Below are positions 10,922 to 22,632 of a stretch of DNA of 64,000 nt, piece after piece. The translations under genes and the position numbers were made by a program. The notes beneath the pieces were generated by a model, which saw only the letters and a list, made by a program, of their open reading frames with translations, made no database searches and was not told where the DNA came from. Within the stretch, counting starts at the first letter, position 1. Each line of letters opens with the position of its first letter. Source of the stretch: Massariosphaeria phaeospora. Taxonomy: Eukaryota; Ascomycota; Dothideomycetes; Pleosporales. The stretch is taken from NCBI GenBank assembly GCA_011032825.1, contig JAADJZ010000013.1:744001-808000 (forward strand), written 5' to 3'.

Positions 10922-11872
10922 CTATCCAAGGGAGGTCTGTTGAAGATCTTTCTGGTATATCGATTGATATTGCCTAGATGGACTGTCGCCTGGAACCTCT
11001 TTGAGGTGCGGCTCTGGAAGTAGAGGTGCTCCAAGCGGTGTTTTAGCCATGCGTGACTTGTACTCCACAGCTTCCTCGGTTGTTTCTTGCTTGCGGTCAG
11101 GGGCGTTCGCTATTGTTGTCTCTGCCGACACAGGCAACATCGATATATATTGCGACGGTGCAGGAGGAAATCGACGGACCAAGAGGTTTTTCCACCACTA
11201 GTTGGTCCTGTCGCTACCGAGATCAGACTCCTCGAGATGGATGGACGTCTGCACAGCATGCTTCGTCCAATCCGGTATGTCCGGCATCCACTCTGGCTCC
11301 GGATCACACCGTAAGTCAATGCGGAAGTTCGCATAGATAGCCACGGAGCCATACAACTACACAAAGACCTTCCTGTCCTCGCGCGAAAGCCAACCAAGAA
11401 CAGTGCGTATCGCCTCGCCGATGACATATATGAAGAATCACGGGCGGCGCAGTCTTTCCCACTGCTTCGCTCGCACCCGCAGCGCAGAGAGCGCATTCCG
11501 CTTGGTGTGCCAGGAAGACAGGCGCCCGACCTGCGCGAGAAAGTCTTGCATGTCGTCGTGCTGCATCGTGCGGGCTGGAGATACCGGCTCGATCATCGCG
11601 ACAAACTGCTCGAAGGATGGGACGCGCTTGCGGGTGGGGTGGGCATCTTCAAAGGACTTCTGTAGTGCGGCGCGGACATCTTCACGGGCCCGGGCTAGTC
11701 TGTGGATGCAGCTGCGGAGCTCGGAGGGTGTTAGAAGCTCGATGATGTCACCGGTGGACAGGAGGTCTTCCGCGGCGGCGTCGCTAGGGAAGTCGTTGAT
11801 GTTTCCGACGTCGGTCTCTGGTTGTTTCCGAGCAGTGCGTTGGGTACGAGGTTGAGCTCGCGTATCTGCCAT
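10922..11872 (-). pseudogene. Uncharacterised gene with three in-frame stops
   Basis: Reading the minus strand from ATG at 11872, one frame runs to a TAG at 10922-10924, about 316 codons, interrupted only by TGA at 11438-11440, TAG at 11357-11359 and TAG at 11198-11200. Sequence on both sides of every stop is protein-like: STGDIIELLTPSELRSCIHR early, VIGEAIRTVLGWLSREDR after the first stop, WMPDIPDWTKHAVQTSIHLE after the second, WWKNLLVRRFPPAPSQY after the third. Frame is never lost, so base changes and not indels caused the breaks. Each stop can come from a single C-to-T change (CGA to TGA, CAG to TAG twice). A roughly 65-nt intron could hide the first stop but would not explain the others. 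I do not recognise the family; it seems alpha-helical, soluble and without signal peptide. Confidence 0.65.
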
Positions 11873-13314
11873 AGTCCAATCGTCCAAGGGGAAGCAAAGG
11901 TAGACAACCCGTTTGCTTGTTTGGCGAGTAATTACATTGTTTGTTAGTATATCTTTCCAACAAAAAGTTGGTAAGTCCACACCAATGAAGTAAGTTTTGA
12001 GGGTCCAAGCAGTGAAAGGATAGTAAGATGAAGTGGCTGTGAACGAACCGTGTGTACTATTACCCAAGATAGGGATAAGCTGCTCAAGCGTGAGACTGGC
12101 TCGCGACAGGTCAGTTCGGTAAGCTCAGGTTGCGTGTTTGTTTGCTGCGATGCGTGTGGTGACCAATCAGGTCAGTATACGGACGCTAAGCTGGATTAGA
12201 CATAACTTCACCATATAACTCACAGTACAGAGATCACCTGCGAATTGTCAAACAAAGTGCATTTGACCTGACTTGAGATTTATCTTCTTAGGTTCCGTGA
12301 TGTTGCAGCCTTGGGGTGTGGAGAGAGAGAGAGAGAGAGAGAGAGAGGCAAAGACAGGGGATGCTTGCCGAGACTGTCACTGCAGTCCTGAGGGAATCTC
12401 CTAGGATGTAAAGCTCTATATACGTACTCGGTAGCCGTGGAACAAATGTGAAGCAGTATTCGGCTCTTAGAACGGTTGCGCCTGGGATGTGCGAGTTTGA
12501 CCTTGCAGCTAACGGCGTCGTCATGTTTCTTGTGGGAGCCTCGTACACGGCAGAACCAGAGAGCAAGTGAAGGTCGCGCGCAGACATGCTCGTACGGTAG
12601 GCTATAGGCTGTAGGCTGCAGCTGTGGGAAACGGCTCAATCCACGAAAGTCGAAGTGGTTCCACAGTCTTGGCCAGTGTATGCACCGAAAAGGTGATAGC
12701 GTGGGCAACTCTCCTACGCAGCCGGCAACTTACAAGCCGTGCCGCAGATTGCCAGGACTCCGCGACGATGACTGCGTCGTGACAGCATCGCCCTGGGTGT
12801 GTTTCCGCGCCGTGCTGTGTTGGTGTAGGAGGCTGAGAGCAGAGGGTGCAGTCAAGACAGCTGTCGTGAAGTCGGTAGGGCTGGCCGGCGGCGGGCCGTT
12901 GCCATGACCGATCCCCCGGCATTGTCCCGGATCCTTTTCGTCCCAAGAACCAAGAGTCTTGAGCCATCATGCCGCTGTGGCCGAGCTTGTGCGAGGGTCA
13001 GGCCCCAGGGCATGCGAAGGACCACCGTTACCTAAGGTCGAGCTTCTGCGAGATCCACCATCCACCCCGGCACGTGCGCCTCGCTTCTCTCGCTTCGGAT
13101 CTCGCATTCTGTCGACCCTTTCAGGCTAGCGCGGTCCGGCAGCGCCCCTACTTCTACTTTTGTATGGCTGCAATGCATCGCAAACAATATCAAATCAGGC
13201 ACCCATCTGGACGTCTTTCACTCTCCCCATCCCCATCACTACTTGTCAATGCCAGATGCTGCTTGACGCTTTCCCGTCTCACTCCCCCGAGCTTCAATCT
13301 TTTCGCCCGTAGCC
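11873..13314. other. Intergenic, upstream region of the ABC transporter
   Basis: No gene supported. It contains a GA dinucleotide microsatellite at about 12320-12347. The minus-strand ORFs at 12280-12970 translate across that microsatellite and have no protein-like features. The last 100 bases are a CT-rich leader before the ATG at 13315. Confidence 0.5.
12320..12347. repeat. (GA)n microsatellite
   Basis: About 13-14 uninterrupted GA units, starting after GGTGTG. Confidence 0.95.
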
Positions 13315-16300
13315 ATGGCTATCTTCAAGAAAACCCCTGCGTCGCCATCCGCGGCCAGCGTCGCCGCGGATGGCATTGAGCAGCCTATGCAAGTCGCAGA
13401 AGCTGTCAAGACCGAGAAAGACCACGCCGTTGAGTCTGCTGAAAAGGATGGACAGGGCACCAAAGAGAAGAAACCGACCGCAAACATGGGAAACTATCTC
13501 GTAAGTCCCTAGTGCCATTCATGGTCGAACACGCTCCGTTGACATGATTGTAGCGAGTTTTCTCATACGGAACCAGACTCGACATGTTTCTCATGGGCAT
13601 GAGCTGTATTACATCGATTGGCGCCGGGATCGCAATGCCGCTCATGTTCGTCGTGTTGGGCCAACTCGTGAGCGACTTTACCAATTACTTTATTCCCGGT
13701 ACTGCCGTCACGAAGCAGGAGTTTCAAGCATCTGCGAATCAGGGCGCGTAAGTTAACAGTCTATTCATCCTACTGAGGGGTTCGCGAAGGATACCCTGTG
13801 AACTCTACCCAGCTAATGGCGCTTCAACACAGTCTTTATTTTGTCTATCTTTTCATTGGCAAGTTTGTGTTGTCATACATTTCAATGGTGAGCAACTCTA
13901 CTCTGACAACTTCATAATCGACTACTAACTTCTGCCAGCTCACAATTCGGATCAGCGGTCTTCGCATGTCCGCAGCTCTGCGATTAGCCTACTTGCGTGC
14001 GACCTTTGCCCAGCCTGTGAGCATCATCGACACCATCTCCCCCGGCAAGGTCTCTACTCGCATCACAACTTCGTCAAATACCATCCAGTTAGCCATCTCT
14101 CAGCACTTTGCCATGCTTTTCCAGGCATTGGCTTTTGTCATAGGTCTCTATGTTGTGGCCTTCATTAAGAGTTGGCTGCTCACGCTTGTCGCAAGTGCCA
14201 GCCTTCCTTTCATCGTGATCACCTACGGATTGATCCTACCACCCTACATAAAGGTGCATAAGATCACGGAAACCTTCCACGAAGAGGCTTCAGCTTTAGC
14301 ATTCGAGATGTTTTCGTCGATTCGGATCATCGTCGCATTCGGTGCTGAAGCTAAACTTGCCAGACAGCATGAAGTATTATTGGATAAGGCGGCTCAAAAC
14401 GAGAAGAAAGGAGCGCCAATTATGGGTTTAGCTTTGGCGCCATCTATGAGTATGCCATCTTCAGATGAGTTCAGTCTTTCTGTATATGTTAACGTAAGCT
14501 CCAGTCGCGATGTGGGGAACCTTTGGTTTGACATTCTGGTTCGGCATCCGCCAGTATACCCGCGGACATATAACAGACATCGGCTCGATCATCGTGTAAG
14601 TACGCCGTCGCACCTTAATCTTAATACCTCCTACTATACGCGGTTTGGCTGATAATACCAGTGTTCTGTTCGCTGTAATGACGTCGGTACTGTATATTGG
14701 TAGAATAGCTACGCCAATGATAGCCATTGCGAAGGCCGCTTCAGCCGCAACAGAACTGTTTTCGACGATCGACGCCAAGGTTCCCGACACATCCGGTTTG
14801 AAGGAGCCAGAAATCTCTGCTGATAGTGATATCCGCTTTGAAAACGTAGCCTTTTCCTATCCAAGTCGACCAAATGTTCAAATTCTTGATGGGTTAGATG
14901 TTACTTTTGAAGCGGGTAAAGTCACTGCAATTGTGGGGCCTTCTGGGTCTGGAAAGAGCACTGTTGTTTCTCTGTAAGTCTTCTGCTCTAAGCTGCTCCC
15001 GTCTATGGGGACGGAGTGTGTTCCATTTTGGAACCAGTACTGTACTACCTTAGCCATATCTAACAATATCAGTGTACAGAGATGGTATGAGCTCCTCGGC
15101 ACGACGGCAAGCGCAAATCCGACAGGCAAGACAGAATATATCAATCTGGTCACGGTTCCTGCTAAGAAGGATACGAAGCAAGGCACAAAAACCGGCAAAT
15201 CGGAGAGGAATGGAATGGTAGACGAAATTGGGCCGCATACCTGTACCGGGGCTGTGGTAATTGGAGATACTGATTTACGCAAGGTCGACTTGAAATGGTG
15301 GAGGTCTCAGATTGGACTCGTACAGCAGGAACCGTTCCTTTTCAACGACACACTCTTCAACAACGTGGCGCACGGTTTATGTGGGACCCAATGGCATAAC
15401 GTGTCGAAGGAGGAGAAGATGGCTCTGGTTGAGGAAGCATGCAAAGAAGCGTATGCGGAAGAGTTTATCTCCAAGCTACCTAAGGGCTATGACACTCTAG
15501 TCGGTGAGAGTGGCATCAAGCTGTCTGGTGGTCAGCGACAGCGGATTGCTATCGCACGGAGCATCATTAAAAAACCGCCAATCCTCATTCTCGACGAAGC
15601 CACTAGTGCGATCGATGTACGGACTGAACGGATTGTCCAAGAAGCTTTGGATCGTGTCTCAAAAAGCAGAACAACAATTGTGATCGCCCACCGGCTTTCA
15701 ACTATTAGACGCGCAGACAAGATTGTCGTATTGAGACAAGGAAAGCTCGTCGAGCAGGGCAGTCACGAAGCATTGCTGAAAATCCAGGATGGTGTCTATT
15801 ACGGCTTGGTACATGCACAAGAGCTCACAACGGAAGCTGAAGACAATGAACACGACCAGGAAGCGAGCCTTGAAAAGATCGCGACCAGTGCCACGGAAAA
15901 GTCCGACATTGCCCCAGTGCTCAAGGACCAGGTTTCACCCCAAGATCCGGAATACAAGCAGAGGGGCCTTGTGATGAGTTTTGGCCGTCTCATTAGCGAA
16001 CAACGACATCACTGGATCCTCTACACCATAGCCGCTCTGGGTATCCTTGCAGCAGGAGCGGTTTACCCCCTTCAAGCATATATTTTCGCCAATGTTATGC
16101 AAGTGTTTACTTTTACTGGCCTGAGGATGGTCCATGAAGGAAATTTCTGGGCTGGTATGTTTGGCGTACAGGCAGCAGGCGCTGGACTGGCATATTTTAT
16201 GTTAGGGTCTGCGGCACATCTGATATCAACAGTAGGTTATCTCTACAAGTCGCGTCAACTACGCTAATGCTCGACAGCTTGTCACACGCTACTATCGCCA

Positions 16301-17916
16301 GGAATACCTTGCCAACATCATCCGTCAACATATTCCGTTCTTTGATGATGAGGGGCATTCTGCTGGGTCTCTCACGTCGCGACTGAGCTCTGATACCACT
16401 CAATTACAGCAACTTATGGGTACCGAGATGTGCATGGCACTTATCGCGTGCGTCAATCTCGTTGGATCCACCATAATTGCGTTCGTCTATGGGTGGAAAC
16501 TTTCTCTAGTTGGGCTGTTCTGTGCCCTACCGCCTATTCTCGCTGCTGGCTACTTGCGATTTGCTCTCGAGATGAAGTTCGAGAAGATGAATGCCGCCGT
16601 ATTCGAAGACAGTTCCCAATTTGCGACCGAAGCAGTTGGTGCTTTTCGGACCGTACTTTCGCTCATCATGGAAGATGTGATTGGTGATCGATATCAGTCG
16701 CTCCTTAGCGAGCATGTCAAGGCGGCTTTCAAAAGCGCAAAGTTTGGTACGATAGTCTTTGCGGCTTCGGATAGTGTTGAGATGGCATGCATGGCCCTGA
16801 CATTCTGGTAATTGTCTTTCATCTCCCTTAGTCTAGCACTATTCGTTAACATTCAGACAGGTACGGCAGTACCCTCCTCGCATCCCGAGAGTACGATTCA
16901 GTCGACTTCTTTGTTATCTACATGGCTATAATTCAAGGCGCTACCTCAGCAGGAATGTGGTTTTCGATAGCCCCTAGTAAGCTAGTTCCCTCTCCCGTCT
17001 TTATCGCTACTAACAAATAAGACATGGCACAAGCTGCTGGAGCGGCAAATCGTATCCTTAGCATGCGAACCCATAATGACACCAAAGCGGCAACCTACAA
17101 AGCTTTGAGCCCCTCACCAGGTGGCATTTCTGTTGAGTTCCGCTCTGTAAACTTCAGCTACAAATCGCGCGACGTCCCCGTCCTCTCGAACCTCAATATT
17201 AAAGTCGCTGCTGGCCAATTCGCTGCTTTGGTAGGCGCGTCAGGCTGCGGCAAAAGTACTACCATCTCCATTCTCGAGCGCTTCTACGATGCCGACCGCG
17301 GCACAGTTCTTGTCAACGGCCAAGATATCACCACACTAGATCCCACAGAGTACAGGAATCAGCTCAGTCTTGTCAGCCAGGAGCCCACGCTCTATGAGGG
17401 CACCGTCACAGAAAACGTGTCGCTATCCGTCGACTCAGCTACTGACGAAGACATCAAACGCGCTTGCATCGAAGCCCAGATCCACGACTTTATCACCAGT
17501 CTTCCGGACGGATACAACACGCGTCTCGGCCCCAAGGGCATGTCGCTCTCCGGCGGCCAGAAACAGCGCCTTTCGCTCGCGCGCGCCCTACTCCGCCAGC
17601 CTAAGCTCCTGCTGCTTGACGAGGCGACTAGCAGCTTGGACTCGGAGTCCGAGAAGCTGGTGCAGGACGCCATTGAGCGAGCGGCAGGTCAGGGTGCGAG
17701 GACGGTACTTGCCGTCGCGCATCGGCTGGCGACGATTCAGAAAGCGGATGTCATCTTTGTCTTGGGGAGTGGGATGGTGTTGGAGCAGGGCGATCATCAG
17801 AGCTTGTTGAGGAAGAAGGGTGTTTATTACCAGATGGTGAGTGCGATTCGAAGGACTTGTAGTGTGGTGAAAGCTAACTGTCGTTGTAGTGCCAAGCTCA
17901 GGCTTTGGACCGGTAG
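13315..17916 (+). CDS. ABC-B (MDR/P-glycoprotein-type) full transporter
   Basis: Eleven exons: 13315-13500, 13554-13747, 13833-13887, 13939-14449, 14505-14595, 14662-14973, 15073-16231, 16278-16807, 16861-16976, 17022-17836, 17890-17916; 1331 residues, normal for this class. Layout is TMD1-NBD1-TMD2-NBD2. NBD1 has Walker [10 protein letters not shown] (about 437-445), signature LSGGQRQR (about 600) and Walker [13 protein letters not shown] (about 620). NBD2 has GASGCGKST (about 1123), LSGGQKQR (about 1226) and [12 protein letters not shown] (about 1247). Both catalytic glutamates are present, so both sites should hydrolyse ATP. Family members sit in the plasma membrane and export drugs, toxins or lipopeptides. 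About 45 extra residues lie between Walker A and the Q-loop of NBD1, Lys/Gly/Thr-rich; similar inserts occur in a fungal subclade. The last exon is only 27 nt. No biosynthetic cluster adjoins it, so the substrate cannot be guessed. Confidence 0.95.
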
Positions 17917-18690
17917 CCTCTGCTCCTTACCTTGGAGGTACCACTTCACTTCACCTACGTCTTCCTTCCATTCTCGTACCGTTTCACAGCGTTCGCCTAT
18001 CATGGCCATAGCGAAAGATACCACTGTACTACCTTCTACCCCGCTCTTGTCCGATCTTACCCCTCGTTCCTCATTTCTTGTCACCCCTGGCTTACTCATT
18101 TGCTTTGCTATCGGTACATGTCGTCTTAATTTCTTTAACCTAGAAGCGCTCTTTCGGATTCATATCCTGCCTTCCTACTTGAAATAAGTCATGTCGCGTT
18201 ATGGGTAGAAAGGATAGAATAAGATGGTGTAATATAATGCAGTTGGTTTTAGCGGGAATACTGGAATGTGCTTTCAATTCGTTTTTAGGGGCCTGCGCGT
18301 GGTTGTAAGTTACGGCTTTAGAGAGGGTTTACAGTTTCATCTCGTCCTTGTTCAAGTGTAATGTAGGTCCACTGGGGGTAAAGGCAGCTGTCGTTTATCT
18401 CACAGTGTGGTCCTACTGTGGGTCTAGATCAGGCTAAGACTACTCGCTATTGATCTCCTCATGTGTTAGAAAGATAAAGAGACGGAAGGGAAAGTACCAT
18501 TGTGATAGTGGCAAGCTTGGGCCCAAACGGTGATTGAATTATAATTCCACAAACTCTATCTAACACGGTCTAATCCGAAAATCTCAAATTTGTCCTTGAT
18601 TCAAACTTCATTTTAAATTGCCTCCTTCGAGTTGTACTACTCCGAAACACCTTGGGGCGACAACGATTGCAATGCGGAGTCTGGTAGGAT
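17917..18690. other. Intergenic between convergent genes
   Basis: Shared 3' flanks of the ABC transporter and the nucleotidase. A reading frame runs past the ABC stop but has no conserved features. It holds a short copy of the dispersed repeat at 18438-18462. Confidence 0.5.
18438..18462 (+). repeat. Dispersed repeat, short copy (C)
   Basis: GACTACTCGCTATTGAT is identical to the start of the copy at 41847, then 10-11 bases are missing and CCTCAT follows. Confidence 0.6.
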
Positions 18691-19616
18691 CTACTCCGTA
18701 GTAGCACCAGTGCCATTCGTACTCTTGAACCACTGTGGAAATACATTCCTCAACTCTTCCAAACTCCGAATCTGGTGCTCGGAAGCCGGCTTCGGCGGGT
18801 CCGGATCCGCCTTGTCGAGGAGGTGCACTGCGTTCCAGCCGCGAGCATGCGCGCCCTTAACATTAATATACGAATCATCCACAAAATAGCAATTCGCATT
18901 CTCCCTCACACCCGCCTCCCTCATCGCCTTATCGAACATCTCAGCATGCGGCTTGCAGGAAAACGTCTCGGACGCGTAGTCGCAGTACGTCATGCCCTCG
19001 AACAAGTCGTCGACGCCGAGCAGTTTGACGACGCGCGTGCCGTGCGTGACGTACGCGTTCGTGAAGAGCCAGAGCCGGATTTTGCGGCGGTCGATGTCCT
19101 GGATGAGGGCGCGGAGGGAGGGGTTCGGCGCGATGACGGATTCGAGCGGGAGCGCGTCGTCGACTGCGCGGTTGTATTCGAGCGCGTTGACTTTGTGGTG
19201 CCGGACGAGGCCTTCGATGGCGAGGCCGTAGTCGCGGTAGTATTTGAAGTGTAGGGCGTTGGCGTCGGCTTGCGAGAGGGAGAGGTGGGTTTCGAAGAAT
19301 TTGTCTGGGGGGGTGGGTTAGTTGGGGTTGGAGATTTGGGAGGGAATGAATAGGGGAAAGACTAGCTCTTGTGGTAATCTTGGAAAGGCTATACTCCGCT
19401 AGGAAAATGCTGGATATCTGACATTGACTTTTTCTAGAAAATGTACTGAGCTTAAGAAGTGCTTACCGATTAACTCGGTCATCATGCGCGCTATGTTCAT
19501 GCCTATATAAAGTTTAGCCAATGTAATGGATGTGAAGTTCTAGAGCACTGACTTTTTGGATAGAGGCAGTTGTCTATGTCGAAGAAAAATACCGGCTTTT
19601 CACTTTGTTCTCCCAT
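18691..19616 (-). CDS. Pyrimidine 5'-nucleotidase, HAD superfamily (Sdt1/Phm8 type)
   Basis: Exons on the minus strand: 19616-19553, 19502-19467 and 19304-18691, 237 residues. HAD motif I is FFFDIDNCLYP (residues about 10-20) with both aspartates; motif II is the Thr in LWLFTNAY; the late motif is CYFVDDSY with the Asp pair. The insert DYGLAIEGLVRHHKVNALEY and the segment KLLGVDDLFEGMTYCDYA match the Sdt1/Phm8 group, which dephosphorylates UMP and CMP and some toxic analogues. The first intron uses a GTCAGT donor, less usual but required: joining gives YPKS-MNIARMMTELI, the family sequence. A 36-nt middle exon and 162-nt second intron follow. Soluble, cytosolic or nuclear by family. It diverges from the gene at 20187 and converges on the ABC transporter. 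Confidence 0.92.
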
Positions 19617-20186
19617 GGCTGCTTCTTAGTTTTGGCGACTTCCTGATTAGAAAGTGGAGGCTTTGAGCGGTCCTCCTGACAGTATAGGAGTTTCTAGCAA
19701 TAGGTATATAGTCTACCTTTACGTTTATAAAGCCCTGTTGTATCAAATATACTAAGTAACGTCTTAGTAGGGCTTGTACAGGTGAGGGTAGGGTCACTTG
19801 CCTGCGTATCGGGGCTATCATCCAGGAATTTAGGAGCCGTGACAGCCCAGTATTTGCACCGTGAAAAGGCGTATGTTGAAACTTGGCACTTTGAGATACT
19901 GCTGTGGGTGACTGGCCGTCAAGGGCGACCTGCGAGGAGTAGACGTAGCCAGCCCACTCTGGGCCTAGCGGCCTTGGCACACTACCTCGCTCGTTATTTC
20001 GAATCTTCGGCACCACGGCTGCACTTCCCTCTGCAACCCCTTCTTTTGTTCCATCAACACCGTCGCCAGGAGAGCAGTGCGCACGCCGCCTGTATTTGTA
20101 TGCCCTCGACTATCTAATAAACAAGCACATCGGCTTGGTCCTGTACTAAACTCTAGCGTCGCGGTCGGGCAGCAAGCATCTGCGCC
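19617..20186. promoter_or_regulatory. Divergent intergenic region (nucleotidase / disordered protein)
   Basis: 570 bases between two start codons. AT-rich in the middle (19660-19760) and CT-rich near 20020. No ORF of interest. Confidence 0.4.
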
Positions 20187-22632
20187 ATGTCGACAACCGC
20201 AGCTCCGCCGCATCTGAACGGCAACAGCGTCGCACCCGCTGAGGTGCCTCGCGAAGCTGAGTTTCTGGCCAAGTTGCTGCAGATTCGCGATCAAGTGCTT
20301 GCTAGCAAACATGCGCGTATCCAGCTCCCACCCAAAGCACTAGAACAGGTTGCACCGCGTCCTCCCCAGCACACTCCGCCCACCAGACCCACGACGAACG
20401 GAACGCTCAATGGGGCGGCACGCCCTTTCCAGCCGTTTTCCCCGCGACCAGATCCCTCTCCGCAGCAGTATCAGAAAAATGAGTCGGTGGCCGCTGTTGC
20501 GCAAGCACAGCATCCGCCCGCGACGACCAAGTCTGCACTCTCTGGCATCGATCCAGTCCTGCTTACGAAGTCTGACCATCTCATTCGGGCTGAACTGCAG
20601 CTCCGGCGACAACAGATAGAGCGGACACTGAAGGACCAGGTGGACAGGAAGAGCCGCGGCAACGACATGTTGGCCGACGAACGCGGTGTCGACGTTGAGG
20701 GCATTCTTACAAAAGCGCAGGAGCTGGTGAAGCCGCTCTCTGGCCTGCAGACGCCCCCTACTAACAGCGAAGGCGCGGAATCGTTCGATGAAAACTCGTA
20801 CTATTCTAGCAAGGCGGACAGTTGGTCGTCGGAGGGCATTGATTCTAATCAGAACGCCAGTGCTGATGTAGTTGAACCGCTGATCTTACAGGCGAGCAAA
20901 GCCCCGCTGACAATAGCCAAGCCCAGCTCGCGCCCGAAGCCTCAAACTAGGAGGGCCGAGCCACCAGTAATCGACCTTGAAGAGGAAGCATACGAGCCCG
21001 CAGATGATATAGAGATCTACGAGCCTGAGCTTGCAAACTCGCGTGACGAGGCCGAGGAATCAGACTATTCGCCTCCTCCCGCCGCTGTTGGTCCAAGCGA
21101 GCCAAGCAGACCACGAATACGGCACCGCGGGCCTCAAGGCCCCGGTGCCACGAACGGGTATGGCTCTGCAACATTCTTCTTCTTCTCTCAATTTCCATTT
21201 GGTGGTTGTCTAGGTCTCTTGTCAATTCGTTTTTAAGCCTCCGATCGGACCTTCACCAATCTCCAGTTTACCCCACCACCTATCCCCATCGCGCTATCTC
21301 CCCATACTAACATGGAATGGCCGACAGTGGTTATTATGCTGACACTCGAACAGGTCTACGCGACGACAGAGTCCGACTACACAACATGCTGCTCTCCAGA
21401 ACAACAAAAAGCGTAGAAGGGATGAAAAACGGGAGGAGAGGCGGCGACAACAACAAGCAAACAAGCGTGTAGTACGTTCCCCTGAGCCCTATATCAAAGA
21501 GGAGCCGCAATCACCTCCTCCATTTGCGGCCTACTCTGATCCTCAACCCAACAAGCGGCGTGCTTTGCAACCTATCATTAACAATGCGGAGTCGGTGTCA
21601 GCACGACAAGGTGCCAGAATGCAGCCCGTCTATCACAGAGAACAGGAGCCATCTTCACGACTCCGCCGCCAGCAGGAGGAACCTTTGTCGCCATCTGTTA
21701 TACACACTCCCCAGCGACGGGTAGAGCGCAATGATCACGATCTACGACGAGTAGCAAGTCTTCAACATGCCCGACGGCCTCTGTCTCCAGTTGGTGGTGA
21801 CTTATATGCGGCGCCCGAACCACGTCAGATCCGCGCCGCATCCCATGCATTTGCCGACCGTCCATTGGAGCAACCTGTTTACCGAGAAGCGTCTATCCGT
21901 CCGTCTGCTGCGCCCAGATACGTGCGCGAGCGCTCGCAATCTCCTATCTACGAGTACGTACCTCGGCCCCAGTCACCTGTCATGATGGCCCCACCTCCCC
22001 GCCGGATAGTGGTGGATCAATTTGGCAATCAGTTTTACGCGTCTCCGGCAGACGGACGTGAGTCGGCCGCACCACCTAGTCGACGCATGGAACTGGATCC
22101 CTACCCGGAACGCGCTATTACCCGAGAGCCAACGATTCGTGCGCCCGTTCGGCCTGAGCTATACGAAGCAGAGGACGGTTTGAGGATGCCCCCACCACCT
22201 AGAAGGTACATCGAAGCCTCAGATGCCGACCTTGTCGAGACTCGACCATATCGCCCGCGAGAGGTCTCCCATCGACCGGTTGATGTTAGTTATCGCCCGC
22301 AGGAGGTCTTGGAACGTCGGCCAATCATGCAGTACGAAGAAATGGGGCCACCGCGTCAGGTAAGGGCATACAGTGTCCGGCCAGAAGTTGTTCGCCAAGA
22401 AGTGCCCGAAGGATATGTACGCCACGAGAGCATCCAGCCTAGTTATACAAGAGTTGCAGCGCCTCGATACCGCGAGATGAGCGTGGTGCGCCAGGATCCC
22501 TACGATGACCCCGGGTACGGCTTGGCCGCTCCTCCAGGGCGTCGGTACGTTGAAGAGGGTCCGTCAGAGATTCCCATTGAAATTGGGCAGGAGCCCTATG
22601 CGGCACCTCGTCGAGTGAGTTACCGTTACTAA
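20187..22632 (+). CDS. Conserved disordered protein, possibly nuclear
   Basis: Exons 20187-21157 and 21354-22632 give 749 residues; the 196-nt intron has an AACAG acceptor. I recognise no catalytic domain. Residues about 20-40 (AEFLAKLLQIRDQVLASKHARI) and about 118-150 (DPVLLTKSDHLIRAELQLRR) are predicted helical and look conserved. An acidic stretch (IDLEEEAYEPADDIEIYEPE) precedes the intron and a strongly basic helix (KKRRRDEKREERRRQQQANK) follows it, plausibly a nuclear localisation signal or nucleic-acid contact. The C-terminal half is Pro/Arg/Tyr-rich with repeated PPPRR(I/Y) and RP..V tracts and a DQFGNQFYASP motif. Such proteins are widespread in filamentous ascomycetes as uncharacterised ORFs. 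Nuclear role is inference from composition only. Confidence 0.8.

Noticed and set aside
12280..12970. Minus-strand ORFs of 99-142 codons
   Set aside because: They translate through the GA microsatellite and have no protein-like features or splice support.
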